Assembly (NCBI RefSeq): GCF_004799685.1
Contig: NZ_CP031311.1
Location: 2,170,001 to 2,234,000 of the forward strand
Source: Halobellus limi
GTDB taxonomy: Archaea; Halobacteriota; Halobacteria; Halobacteriales; Haloferacaceae
Direction: 5' to 3'
Length of the DNA stretch: 64,000 nucleotides
A program made the translations under genes and the position numbers. Of this stretch, positions 34,634-42,327 are shown piece by piece. The notes beneath the pieces are model-generated. The model had not been told where the DNA came from and searched no databases. It saw nothing but the letters and a program-made list of their open reading frames with translations. The stretch's first letter is position 1, and each line of letters begins with the position of its first letter.

Positions 34634-34786
34634 ATGCACTACAGAGAGTCACTACAACTGGTTATCGGAGAGGCAACGCGGTTGAACGAGAGCGGGCTGC
34701 TGTCTGATTACGACCGGCGTATGGTTGAGGAGAGCGCAAAGGTGCTGGCTGAGTTTTTAGCGAACGCAGAGCAGCGGACTCGGTAA
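34634..34786 (+). CDS. Small helical protein (50 aa)
   Basis: ATG just after the previous stop (GATAAATG). Helical, MHYRESLQLVIGEATRLNES then VLAEFLANAEQRTR. Its stop codon's last base begins the next tRNA-like element. Confidence 0.55.
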   Translation: MHYRESLQLVIGEATRLNESGLLSDYDRRMVEESAKVLAEFLANAEQRTR

Positions 34787-34827
34787 CGCTGAGTGGTATT
34801 TTCAGGGGTTCGATTCCCCGACGGCGT
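34786..34827 (+). ncRNA. tRNA-like leader element
   Basis: Acceptor ACGCTG/CGGCGT (6 bp, one G-U), linker AGTGGTATTTTC with GG, T arm GGGG-TTCGATT-CCCC. Then hairpin CCCC-ATTGT-GGGG at 34830-34842 and AGAGAGTGTTTGAA before the ATG at 34857. Starts within the stop codon of the preceding gene. Confidence 0.75.
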
Positions 34828-34856
34828 GTCCCCATTGTGGGGAGAGAGTGTTTGAA

Positions 34857-35240
34857 ATGGAATGTGAAAGAGAGAGTGAGACGGTAGAAATTCCGCTCGA
34901 AACGCTGGCTGATATGGCCTTCAATCTCGCTCCGGAAGTAATGAAAAGTGACGAGTACAAGACGATGATCCCCGACGGTGGGGAGGCTGATGATCTCCCG
35001 TATATCTACGATCTACGCGACAAGTATGATTTCGTCGAGACGATCATAGATACGGAACGAGGATGGGGAGTTGTCTTCGGCGGAGAGCTTGAGTTTCCGG
35101 TGAGCTACCGGGTTTCGCGAGGATCATATTGGCATCCCCCGGAGTACGATAACGACTGGTACGATCTCCCGTGGGAGCTTGGGTTCTTCCCCGGTGATAA
35201 CGAGGGCTTCGGAAGCGCGTATTTCGAGGTTGGACTGTGA
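34857..35240 (+). CDS. Hypothetical acidic early protein (127 aa)
   Basis: ATG placed at the same distance from GAGAGAGTG as in sister units; a GTG nine bases earlier is possible. Acidic with aromatic patches (RGSYWHPPEYDNDWYDLPWE). The stop overlaps the next gene's GTG (GTGA). Confidence 0.6.
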   Translation: MECERESETVEIPLETLADMAFNLAPEVMKSDEYKTMIPDGGEADDLPYIYDLRDKYDFVETIIDTERGWGVVFGGELEFPVSYRVSRGSYWHPPEYDNDWYDLPWELGFFPGDNEGFGSAYFEVGL

Positions 35241-35356
35241 AACACCCTGAGAACGAAGACGACGACTACGAGGAGCCTGTGCTGTGTGCGACCTGCGCGC
35301 AGGAGATGAGCAAGTGGGCAAGCCGGTGCGAGCACTGCGGGGAAGTCTATGACTAA
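35237..35356 (+). CDS. Tiny zinc-ribbon protein (39 aa)
   Basis: GTG overlapping the previous TGA. An acidic N-terminus is followed by CATC (17-20) and CEHCG (31-34), a classic short zinc ribbon. Its end overlaps the next ATG by 8 nt. Confidence 0.6.
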   Translation: MKHPENEDDDYEEPVLCATCAQEMSKWASRCEHCGEVYD

Positions 35357-35579
35357 GAAAATAGAACTGCGACCGGGTTTACTTGTCCGATTTGAGTACG
35401 ACAGCAACGTGGCTGACGGAACGATCAGATCAGTTGGCTCGAAGCGGATTCACATTCAGTCGGGAGACAAGGGCGTGTACGTCTCACCCGACGATATTCT
35501 TGGAGTGGTTCGAGAACCGAAAGAGAACGAGCTTCCCCTGCTTGGCGAGCGATTCCGGCTTTCCGGCGGGGTTCGGTGA
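35349..35579 (+). CDS. Small beta-barrel-like protein (76 aa)
   Basis: MTKKIELRPGLLVRFEYDSN, then GTIRSVGSKRIHIQSGDKGV, a pattern of strands and turns like SH3/KOW-type barrels. Mostly soluble, mildly basic in the middle. Overlaps both neighbours. Function unknown. Confidence 0.6.
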   Translation: MTKKIELRPGLLVRFEYDSNVADGTIRSVGSKRIHIQSGDKGVYVSPDDILGVVREPKENELPLLGERFRLSGGVR

Positions 35580-35584
35580 GAGAA

Positions 35585-35854
35585 ATGACTGATTCAGAGG
35601 AAACCGGGTGTGAGGTGAGCATAGCGGGGCGAGTAACGAACGCAAAACGGGCTGGTCTTCACCCGATGCAACGATCCGACATTGAGGAGGGCGTTCACTA
35701 CGACGTGTTAGCGTACACAGATTGGGCGGATCTGTTCATTCCAACAGTCGTTCGGTGGGTGAACGGCGAGACGGATATGTTCAAAGATCCGGCCGTGACT
35801 GAGCGAAACAAGCGACAGTCGATTCAGCAGGTGATGATGGAGAATGAAGAGTAA
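35585..35854 (+). CDS. Hypothetical early protein (89 aa)
   Basis: ATG at 35585 after GAGAGAA; a GTG nine bases earlier would also work. Contains HPMQRSDIEEGVHYDVLAYT and IPTVVRWVNGETDMF. The following gene starts inside its last codons. Confidence 0.6.
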   Translation: MTDSEETGCEVSIAGRVTNAKRAGLHPMQRSDIEEGVHYDVLAYTDWADLFIPTVVRWVNGETDMFKDPAVTERNKRQSIQQVMMENEE

Positions 35855-35987
35855 AGTGGTAATTCAGGATCGAATAGACGAGTTGTGGGGATACACAGAC
35901 TACGGGATCGGCCCGGAGGCAGATCGTCTTCGGCACAAGCATCAAGGGATGATCGACGCGCTGACGTGGGTTATGCGAGAGGAGTAA
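35844..35987 (+). CDS. Small early protein (47 aa)
   Basis: ATG overlaps the end of the preceding gene by 11 nt; TAA overlaps the next ATG (TAATG). Helical, with RLRHKHQGMIDALTWVMREE at the end. No family recognised. Confidence 0.5.
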   Translation: MKSKVVIQDRIDELWGYTDYGIGPEADRLRHKHQGMIDALTWVMREE

Positions 35988-36274
35988 TGTGGTCCGGTGT
36001 TCCTGACGAGTACCTTGGAGGGTGGCATAAGGTAGCCGACTACCCGGGGTTTGTCAAGTACCAATATAAGGACAGCCCGTACCGAGTGATAGCCGATCTC
36101 GATGAGCAGCGGGGGCACTACCGCGTTCTTTTCACCTCGGTCTACGGGACCGACTCGTACCTTGTGAAAGGCAATCTCGGGAAGGATGGGAGCCTCAAAT
36201 CTATCGTGATTGCAGAGCAGTTTATGGCTCAGAACAAGTGGGGGTGTCCGTCTCCGAGAGCGTATGGAAAGTAG
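35987..36274 (+). CDS. Hypothetical early protein (95 aa)
   Basis: ATG at 35987 overlaps the preceding TAA. Beta-rich with aromatic residues (GGWHKVADYPGFVKYQYKDS; RGHYRVLFTSVYGTDSYLVK). Last gene of the tight plus-strand block before the low-GC membrane cassette. Confidence 0.6.
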   Translation: MWSGVPDEYLGGWHKVADYPGFVKYQYKDSPYRVIADLDEQRGHYRVLFTSVYGTDSYLVKGNLGKDGSLKSIVIAEQFMAQNKWGCPSPRAYGK

Positions 36275-36430
36275 TCAGGGTATCAAAGAAGAGTTGCCAC
36301 GGTGTTTATTTCACGATCGCACAGCCGAATCACCCTTGAACTCTGCTTGTGTATCTTCCGAACCACTTGATATTTCGATAGACTAAGAAGCTATAGAAGT
36401 CCAGAAAAATCGCAAATCCACCGCTCATCT

Positions 36431-36916
36431 TCAATGGTATCCAAGATAGCGGGGAATAAACCGTCTCATTGGTACACGTTCAAGTTGATCCGTTTGTTCC
36501 TCAATATATTCGTTCAAGCGATCCGCATCTTTGCGGTAATCAAGAAGCTCATCGGGACCTATGTTAGAATCCAGTTCCTTACTTCCTCTTCGGATATTTT
36601 TTCGATTGCGTAATATGTGTTGGATAGACCGAATCACACCAGAAACATTATGTTTCATTTCGGGGTCCATCCACCATTCGTTTTCAAGAAAAAGTCTCTG
36701 TAAGTCATCAACCAATTGATTCAGATCTTCATCGGCGGGCGAGTAGGGAGTATTATATGATTCAAGATTACGAACGGCTTTGATTTTCAGGTGTAGCTCT
36801 TCGATGCTCTGTTTCTGCTCTCTGTAATAGGTGAGAAACTGACCAATCAAGACAGCAAATAAACCACCAAGAAACGAGGCCAAGACCACCGAGCCAGTGA
36901 GTAAAATTTGATTCAT
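36431..36916 (-). CDS. Membrane-anchored helical protein (161 aa)
   Basis: An N-terminal membrane helix (ILLTGSVVLASFLGGLFAVL) is followed by a long soluble helical region (REQKQSIEELHLKIKAVRNL ... YRKDADRLNEYIEEQTDQLE). Low GC compared with flanking viral genes. First of three minus-strand membrane-protein genes against the direction of the early module, which suggests an independently acquired cassette. Function unknown; exclusion or defence is speculative. Confidence 0.65.
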   Translation of the reverse strand: MNQILLTGSVVLASFLGGLFAVLIGQFLTYYREQKQSIEELHLKIKAVRNLESYNTPYSPADEDLNQLVDDLQRLFLENEWWMDPEMKHNVSGVIRSIQHILRNRKNIRRGSKELDSNIGPDELLDYRKDADRLNEYIEEQTDQLERVPMRRFIPRYLGYH

Positions 36917-36999
36917 CTTTACCCCTTCATATCCTAAGATCGACTAAGTGTTTGTGCCTCACTGCTAGCTCATTTAGAGCTAATCGGTGGGTGAAAATC

Positions 37000-37263
37000 T
37001 TATTCAGTACCCGTTGAGTCACTTGTTTCATTTTCGCTATCAGTATCCTTGGAAGATTCTCCGGAGGCAAAATTCTGGATTGGCCCCAAAAAGAACAACA
37101 GGACAAACACCCATCCAGTTAACTCCATTATTGCAGACTGTGTGACTGTCCCTGTTTCGATTAGTGATGTTAATGCAATAACGTAGACAATTAAAACGAG
37201 ATAGTGGACTCTTGTTGGAGCAATCATATTTGTGATAAAATTCCACACCGTGCTAATGTCCAT
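37000..37263 (-). CDS. Two-TM membrane protein (87 aa)
   Basis: Two hydrophobic helices (VHYLVLIVYVIALTSLIE and MELTGWVFVLLFFLGPI) and an acidic, Ser/Thr-rich C-terminus (KDTDSENETSDSTGTE). Low GC, same strand as its neighbours. No family recognised. Confidence 0.6.
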   Translation of the reverse strand: MDISTVWNFITNMIAPTRVHYLVLIVYVIALTSLIETGTVTQSAIMELTGWVFVLLFFLGPIQNFASGESSKDTDSENETSDSTGTE

Positions 37264-37428
37264 ATCTTATCCTATTTTTCTCACCAGTTAATCATTTACC
37301 TGTACTGAGTGGTTCGTTACTATTGATTCCTCTTTTCTTTTGGTGAATCAACCATCAGAGCGCGTTTGCTTATGGAAATACCTCTCAGCTTAGAAGAGGG
37401 GCGTCGGCTTAGGAGTCAGCATCATCTT

Positions 37429-37977
37429 CTATGGTGAGGTAGACGGATCGGTATCTCGTTCGAGAGAAGCTTTCAACTGGTCCAATTCGTTCGTTACCAA
37501 TCTCATACTAATCGGATTCACGGGGTTTCGGTGATAGCGTTCGAGAGTTTCTACGTCATATCCCCGAATCTTATACTCGCTTATTATCAATTCAACGTCA
37601 CTCCCAAAATCTCTCTTGTATTCGTTAGATAACGCTTTCCTTTGTTTTTCTTCTTCCTCTGTTTGTCGGATGTGTTCCTTGTAGTTTTCTTGTTTGGATC
37701 GATCATCCAACATTAACGCGACATCCAGATCTACACTCTCGGGTTCAAAGTCTTGGATTAAATGTCGGATATCGCGTTGAATTTCTCGGGTTCGGTAGAG
37801 TAATTCCTCATCCGATAATCTCTTTTCAGAAAACACATCTGAAATGGCATCGTACAAATCATTCGAGAGTCTTTTCAAAATCGTCTTCCCTATTATGCCG
37901 AGAGCCATACCGAGTAAACCCACACCGATGTAGTCTAACTGCATAGATAGGATATCCCCTATGTTCGTAAAGTGCAT
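37429..37977 (-). CDS. Membrane-anchored coiled-coil protein (182 aa)
   Basis: An N-terminal hydrophobic segment (LDYIGVGLLGMALGIIGKTI) is followed by charged helices (EHIRQTEEEEKQRKALSNEY). An AT-rich stretch upstream (38,020-38,035, TATTAATAG on the minus strand) could be its promoter. Similar layout to the 161-aa protein of this cassette, so they may act together. Confidence 0.65.
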   Translation of the reverse strand: MHFTNIGDILSMQLDYIGVGLLGMALGIIGKTILKRLSNDLYDAISDVFSEKRLSDEELLYRTREIQRDIRHLIQDFEPESVDLDVALMLDDRSKQENYKEHIRQTEEEEKQRKALSNEYKRDFGSDVELIISEYKIRGYDVETLERYHRNPVNPISMRLVTNELDQLKASLERDTDPSTSP

Positions 37978-38090
37978 ATCATCAAAAAACGATCGGGTGC
38001 ATTCGATGTGGCGAGAAATACTATTAATATCAATCGATATAGATTCTGTCTTGAACGATTCTCAGAGATACAGGGCGAATATACTGACGA

Positions 38091-38537
38091 TCAGACAAAC
38101 AGGTGAGAATACTTGTTCGACCACGCGAACAGTTGGCTGTACGCCCGTGCTTCGGCGGCGTCCCGGCTCCCGGTAAAGTAGAAATCAGCACTATGGGTCC
38201 GCTCCCACGCGTTGATTGACCCAATGATCGAGTTGGGATGCGCTTGGGAGTAGTAGTTCCCGGCTTTCAGATCGGCCTTTGAGGATTCGATATACACGTC
38301 AAATTCGGCGAGCTTATTCCCTCGGATCAGCTCGTCTTGGAATCGGTCGCGACCGTTGACGGTTGTGTTCACGAGATCGTCGAGTGATTTCCGTTCAATA
38401 GCAAATATATCCTCAAACCCGTGAACAGAGTAGTCGCCGGTATCCAATTTCGCTCGTTTAACCCGGACGGGGTATCCATCAAATTTCCACGGGGTCTGCT
38501 CCCGAGTGTCTACGACAATGACGAGCGGATCATTCAT
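38091..38537 (-). CDS. ERCC4-type nuclease
   Basis: 148 aa. The ERCC4/XPF nuclease motifs are clear: VVDTREQTPW near residue 8, LDTGDYSV near 31, and the core IERKSLDDL near 48 (E-R-K). Such enzymes cut branched DNA. As a single domain without the HhH or helicase parts, it may resolve replication or recombination intermediates of the virus. It overlaps the upstream gene by 8 nt. Confidence 0.85.
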   Translation of the reverse strand: MNDPLVIVVDTREQTPWKFDGYPVRVKRAKLDTGDYSVHGFEDIFAIERKSLDDLVNTTVNGRDRFQDELIRGNKLAEFDVYIESSKADLKAGNYYSQAHPNSIIGSINAWERTHSADFYFTGSRDAAEARAYSQLFAWSNKYSHLFV

Positions 38538-39015
38538 TGTTGACCCACTCCGGGAACAGCGGGATCAGCCGATGAATCAGCGATCGAATCTTTTTGTCGC
38601 TCAGATCAAGTTCGGCCTTGAGCCTGAGAAATTCAGAGTCATTGTTCTCGTCTGAGCGGTCGGGATTGTAGTAGCGCCGGTCACGGCGAACGGTCAGTGC
38701 ACAGACGGCGAAGACGACGGCCTCAACAGGGTGCCCGATCTCTCGAAGATTGAGATTATCGACCACGGAGCGGCCGTATCGCTTCTGCCAATCGGTTAGT
38801 TCAAGCTGGCCCGCAATCGCGTCGAAAACCGCGAGGTTGTCGATGCGGCGGATCTTTTCTTGGTCGGTGCGACCACGAGTGTAGATACCCGAGTTGTATC
38901 GGGCGAGAACCCGGTAGTGGCTCTGCGCGGATTCGTGAGCTTCGTCCGGGTGAAATTTCGTAGCATTATCCCCATCGGGGGTAATCGTTGGCTCTTCTTC
39001 GTTTTCGTCGAACAT
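38530..39015 (-). CDS. Cyclin-fold-like helical protein (161 aa)
   Basis: Acidic N-terminus, then helices: AVFDAIAGQLELTDWQKRYG, NLREIGHPVEAVVFAVCALT, and LKAELDLSDKKIRSLIHRLI. The run of helices around a small-residue segment resembles one TFB cyclin repeat, but no zinc ribbon is attached. Co-transcribed with the ERCC4 nuclease. TFB-like is a tentative fold guess only. Confidence 0.45.
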   Translation of the reverse strand: MFDENEEEPTITPDGDNATKFHPDEAHESAQSHYRVLARYNSGIYTRGRTDQEKIRRIDNLAVFDAIAGQLELTDWQKRYGRSVVDNLNLREIGHPVEAVVFAVCALTVRRDRRYYNPDRSDENNDSEFLRLKAELDLSDKKIRSLIHRLIPLFPEWVNNE

Positions 39016-39418
39016 AGAGAATCACAGAAGAGAGGGCGAGAGAGAACCGTGACAAGGTGAGACATAGATATAATGTATAAGATAGGATGTTAGAAGTAGA
39101 GATTCTACCTCTCTATGATAGAAGTAGTAGAGGTTAATCGGAAAGTGGACAGCAAGGAGGTAATGTAACCACTACAATGGTAGGAGTAGAGATTTTACTA
39201 CGACAATGTTAGAAGTAGAGATTCTACCACTAAGATCAGATAGTACCTCTTAGTGGGAACATCATATTGATGAGATTGATCTATCTAACACACATTAGAA
39301 TACACACTCAAATGGACGGTACAACGCTTGAGAAGCTATAACCCGCTTACTTCTCTTCACTAATTAGACACGGTTAGAGGAGATAACGTTGCCGGTGAGA
39401 GTCCCAACACAACTAAAA
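39016..39418. promoter_or_regulatory. Divergent control region with dyad repeats
   Basis: About 400 bp, AT-rich, between divergent genes. The 21-mer starting GTTAGAAGTAGAGATTCTAC occurs perfectly at 39089-39109 and 39208-39228. A variant (GGTAGGAGTAGAGATTTTAC) lies at 39179-39198, and a partial copy near 39117. Each contains the dyad GTAGA-N3-TCTAC, as expected for a dimeric regulator's operator or for origin iterons. A TATA-like GCTATAAC lies near 39,338 ahead of the plus-strand gene. Confidence 0.6.
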
Positions 39419-39925
39419 ATGATACCCCCGATGGATCAGATTATGGATGACAGAAAGTACAGTGTAGAAGAATTGGTGAAAGCATATATGGCCGGTTTGG
39501 TCGACGGTGCCGGATCGTTCTCGGTACAGGTACACAAGGACACCAATTACAAATCTGGCTACGCGTTCGCGGCATTTTTCAAGATGAATCACCGCCAGCA
39601 GGAGGCATTAGTCGACTTTGCGAATTGGGCGGAAGATCAGGGTGTTGAGGTGTCGGTTGAAGGCGAGTCGTCGCTGACCGTCGGAAAGATCGATGATTTG
39701 AAGCTCTTGATCGAGACGCTTCGACCATTTGTCCGAACAAAGGCGCTCGACGTGGAGATACTCGCTGAAGAGATCATCCCCCGGATTGAGGCGGGTGAGC
39801 ATACATCCGAAGACGGCCTGATCGAGTTGATGGGATACGTTGAGCAAATGCCGTCGGTGAATATGTCCAATCGAAAATACACGCAGGACTACTTCATTGA
39901 GGAGTTTAAAGAGGAGTCAGCCTGA
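39419..39925 (+). CDS. LAGLIDADG homing-endonuclease-like protein
   Basis: 168 aa from the ATG at 39419 (a later ATG at 39443 is also possible). One dodecapeptide-type motif, YMAGLVDGAGSFSVQVHKD near residue 20-35, is followed by the usual alpha/beta half-domain. A single motif implies action as a homodimer. It is free-standing, not inside an intron or intein that I can see. Some such proteins act as regulators. Its last codons overlap the convergent zinc-finger gene. Confidence 0.8.
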   Translation: MIPPMDQIMDDRKYSVEELVKAYMAGLVDGAGSFSVQVHKDTNYKSGYAFAAFFKMNHRQQEALVDFANWAEDQGVEVSVEGESSLTVGKIDDLKLLIETLRPFVRTKALDVEILAEEIIPRIEAGEHTSEDGLIELMGYVEQMPSVNMSNRKYTQDYFIEEFKEESA

Positions 39926-40508
39926 TCTGCCCATCTCGATATTCTTCAAGCAACTCGTCTAACATCCGAGCGGCGGTGACGAACCCCGCGCCCTGCTGTT
40001 CGCGTTGGCGGTACTCGTCAAGGAGATCCTCAAGAACGGCGACCGGGACCCCCTCTGCCGCCCCCTTTTCGCCGTGATCAGACAGGCTACCCATATGCGC
40101 TTGGAAGGCAGCGGCGGCATCTTCGGTATCAGGTTCGGGATCAGCGACCTTCTGCGGAACCCAAATCCCGGCAGTGTCAGCAGTGGCGCTCTCGGGGTGC
40201 TGAGAGTCGCCTTTGAGCATACCGAGGTGGGTTTCCAATCCCGCTTTGCCTTTGAAGTCGCCCCCACAGTGCTTACAGCGGTACACTTCATCAGACCTTC
40301 CCCGAACACGCTTACTGATCGGTTTGACCCCGACCGTCTCGGTTTCAGAGACGCGGAAGCCGTCGGGAACGGACCCTCGTGGGCCGTGGTCGTCATCGGC
40401 GGAAAAGGCAACGTGCCCGTAGAGAGAGCGGGCGAAGTGTTCCTCTCCACAGTAGGGACACTTCTTGATCTCTTCAAGAGATGTTGAGACTCTCTCGTAT
40501 TCTGCCAT
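39906..40508 (-). CDS. Zinc-finger DNA-binding protein (200 aa)
   Basis: Two zinc modules: CPYCGEEHFARSLYGHV near residues 17-33 and a C2H2-like YRCKHCGGDFKGKAGLETHL near 76-95 with a further histidine in SQH. The C-terminal half is helical. A minus-strand TATA-like GCATAAAA at 40551-40558 fits a start near 40,525. Probably a viral regulator; the nearby dyads at 39.1 kb are one possible target. Confidence 0.7.
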   Translation of the reverse strand: MAEYERVSTSLEEIKKCPYCGEEHFARSLYGHVAFSADDDHGPRGSVPDGFRVSETETVGVKPISKRVRGRSDEVYRCKHCGGDFKGKAGLETHLGMLKGDSQHPESATADTAGIWVPQKVADPEPDTEDAAAAFQAHMGSLSDHGEKGAAEGVPVAVLEDLLDEYRQREQQGAGFVTAARMLDELLEEYRDGQIRLTPL

Positions 40509-40606
40509 AGGCTCTCATTCGCTGCAAAACTGCATATCTGTTGCGGTTAATTTTATGCATCAACGGATGAGAACCCACCGAGGTAGTCACTGAATTAGCG
40601 GCAAGG

Positions 40607-40613
40607 TTATAAA
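40607..40613 (+). promoter_or_regulatory. TATA box ahead of the replication genes
   Basis: TTATAAA within GGTTATAAACTC. A start near 40,640 would place the tRNA-like element at 40,697 inside the leader of the 320-aa protein gene. It is divergent from the zinc-finger gene promoter. Confidence 0.5.
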
Positions 40614-40696
40614 CTCTCAGCACCTCTAATTAGTGAGGAGAAAGGGTAGTCACAACGACGCCCCGGAGTCCTTGTAATTTCTAAAATTCTATTCGG

Positions 40697-40746
40697 AGCA
40701 GCGATTGGTATAGCGTGAGTTGCCGGTTCGATTCCGGTACGCTGCT
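40697..40746 (+). ncRNA. tRNA-like leader element
   Basis: Seven-bp acceptor AGCAGCG/CGCTGCT, linker ATTGGTATAGCGTGAGTT with GG, T arm GCCGG-TTCGATT-CCGGT placed one base before the 3' acceptor strand. Hairpin TGCGGC-TATGTGC-GCCGCA follows at 40747-40765. No anticodon arm. The gene starts about 80 nt further on, so here it lies mid-leader. Confidence 0.75.
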
Positions 40747-40845
40747 TGCGGCTATGTGCGCCGCATCTACCTGTGTTACGCCACCGGTTGAGTGGTTTCT
40801 ATCTCTCTGATTTCTCTGCGGACGACAACAAAGAAATATAGCAAA

Positions 40846-41808
40846 ATGTCCTACGGAAACAAGTTCGGAAACAGTGGTAACGGCAACGAAAAAGACAGCG
40901 CAGTGGTCAAGACAGACGCGAACGTGGCGATTCGCGGGCGGCTTTCTCGGCTGGTGTACGCTGGTGGTGACTACGGCGAGAGCGTCGGGCTGCTTCTCGA
41001 CGATGCAGTGCTCGTTGAGGGCGTTCTGATGCGCGAGGTTGACTCTGGCTACCTCAAGGTATTCGGATGGACTGAGTTTGAGAATGATCTTCCGGAGGGC
41101 TACACTGCTGCGGACGCTCCCGAGGAGTACGACTTCCGACACCCGCAGGGCGTGAACACGTACTCGCTTGTCGCAGCCCGGCTTGTCCCTGATGGGGAGG
41201 AGCCGAGCGGCGAGGAGTACGAGATTGGAGATATGATTACGTTCGAGGGCGGTTCGGTGAAGCCAAAGGGATTCTCGCGGGCGCTCGTCAAGACGCTGGC
41301 ATCGAACCCCGACGAGATGGTCCTGAGCACGGACGACATTTACAACTGGCTCAACTCGGAGGTCACGCTGCGACCAGAGCTTGAGGGCCGCGAAGTTATC
41401 TACATCAAGTACCTTCAGGAGCCGCAGGACGGACGCGGAAACCCGTTCCAAATGCCGCAAGTGATCGATATGGAGTCTGGCGAAGTGATTATCAAGGAGG
41501 GCTACGGACAAACCTTCTTGCCGGGCGTCTCGGACGACGAGATTGACGTGGTTGTCGGTCAAGAGGCTGCGATCCCTGCGACCGACGGCGGTGCGACGGA
41601 CGTTGTTGCAGAGGCACCCGCTGAGGAGCCGTCCTCCGCCGCTGTTGACGAGTTTGTGACCACGATGATCGACCTTCAGGTTGACGACGAGGATCAGATT
41701 CTCGCACAGCTCACCTCGCTGGTGAACGCGGCGGGTCACGATCTGTCTGAGGATGCGGTTGACGCCTTCGGTGGTGAGTCCGCCGTCGTCGACGCGATTC
41801 TCGGATAG
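40846..41808 (+). CDS. Replication-module protein, possible ssDNA-binding role (320 aa)
   Basis: The N-terminus is Gly/Asn-rich (NKFGNSGNGNEKDS), followed by a beta-rich domain (DANVAIRGRLSRLVYAGGDY, YGESVGLLLDDAVLVEGVLM) that could be an OB fold. The C-terminal ~60 residues form a separate helical domain after an Ala/Pro-rich linker (VVAEAPAEEPSSAAVDE). High expression signals (own promoter and leader) and its place before ATPase and primase suggest a DNA-binding accessory. No motif proves this. Confidence 0.5.
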   Translation: MSYGNKFGNSGNGNEKDSAVVKTDANVAIRGRLSRLVYAGGDYGESVGLLLDDAVLVEGVLMREVDSGYLKVFGWTEFENDLPEGYTAADAPEEYDFRHPQGVNTYSLVAARLVPDGEEPSGEEYEIGDMITFEGGSVKPKGFSRALVKTLASNPDEMVLSTDDIYNWLNSEVTLRPELEGREVIYIKYLQEPQDGRGNPFQMPQVIDMESGEVIIKEGYGQTFLPGVSDDEIDVVVGQEAAIPATDGGATDVVAEAPAEEPSSAAVDEFVTTMIDLQVDDEDQILAQLTSLVNAAGHDLSEDAVDAFGGESAVVDAILG

Positions 41809-41847
41809 CTACTCTCTCCCTATTTCGCTGGTGTTCGGTTTCGGTTT

Positions 41848-41920
41848 GTCTCGGTAGCAGAGTTGGTAATGCGCCTCGCTGTTAACGAGGAGATCAGAGG
41901 TTCGAGTCCTCTCCGAGACG
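41848..41920 (+). tRNA. tRNA-Asn (GTT)
   Basis: Complete cloverleaf of 73 nt. Acceptor GTCTCGG/CCGAGAC with discriminator G, D-loop AGTTGGTAA, anticodon stem CCTCG/CGAGG with loop CTGTTAA (anticodon GTT), and T arm AGAGG-TTCGAGT-CCTCT. CCA is not encoded. A hairpin GCGGC-CTGTGT-GCCGC follows at 41922-41937, the same style as after the reduced elements. Haloviruses commonly carry tRNAs; this one lies inside a mostly noncoding cluster, not at an att site. Confidence 0.93.
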
Positions 41921-41953
41921 TGCGGCCTGTGTGCCGCGTTCTGCTGTCTGGTA

Positions 41954-42016
41954 GCCGTGGTTCGACTTCAATCTATATTCCTTTTTGCGGACCTCTCTAT
42001 TTTTGAGAGCCACGGC
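41954..42016 (+). ncRNA. Diverged tRNA-like element
   Basis: A perfect 7-bp stem GCCGTGG/CCACGGC encloses a 5-bp arm CTCTC-TATTTTT-GAGAG whose 3' strand abuts the acceptor strand, the acceptor/T-arm geometry of a tRNA. The 7-nt loop lacks the T-loop consensus. It lies between the tRNA-Asn and the next reduced element. Confidence 0.4.
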
Positions 42017-42019
42017 GGT

Positions 42020-42062
42020 CGCTGTGTGTGGTGTTCGTCGGGTCCGACTCCCGACCACAGCG
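42020..42062 (+). ncRNA. tRNA-like element
   Basis: Seven-bp acceptor CGCTGTG/CACAGCG, a 10-nt linker TGTGGTGTTC with GG, and a T arm GTCGGG-TCCGACT-CCCGAC abutting the acceptor. A hairpin CCCC-GTAA-GGGG (GNRA loop) follows at 42065-42076. No anticodon arm. Confidence 0.72.
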
Positions 42063-42124
42063 TGCCCCGTAAGGGGCTGATTTGGGGGAGTAGTTGTTCA
42101 CCCGAAAGGGGACAGCGAAACCAA

Positions 42125-42232
42125 CTCAGGGAAGCGAGTGTGGCTTACGCGGCTCGCCCGAAGAGAGCGAGTGTCTGATTCTCACGTCGGGGATAATCCT
42201 GATACGTCGCGGGTTCAACTCCCGCTCCTGAG
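42125..42232 (+). ncRNA. Cloverleaf-like 108-nt tRNA-like RNA
   Basis: Terminal stem CTCAGGG/TCCTGAG (7 bp, one G-U), D-like stem GCGAG/CTCGC near 42134-42156, anticodon-like stem CCCGA (42157-42161) with TCGGG (42187-42191) closing a 25-nt loop, and a canonical T arm GCGGG-TTCAACT-CCCGC at 42209-42225. The large loop and 17-nt variable region leave identity unassigned. It could be a tRNA with an intron, a degenerate tRNA or a bigger relative of the reduced elements. A CCCC/GGGG hairpin follows. Confidence 0.55.
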
Positions 42233-42327
42233 TTTCCCCTTTGACTGTAGGGGATTTGATTTGTTCTGACTCATTTGGCTGCTGGTGGGCCTGACTCGCC
42301 CACCTTTCTGATTACCGACGAGGATTT

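Noticed and set aside
39060-39240. CRISPR-like repeats
   Set aside because: Only two perfect copies with irregular spacing and internal dyads; no repeat-spacer periodicity and no cas genes.
40681-41739. 352-codon minus-strand frame
   Set aside because: Antisense to the 320-aa replication-module gene and its leader element.
41848-41920. tRNA-Asn as an integration site
   Set aside because: It is internal to the viral early module, with no integrase or boundary nearby.
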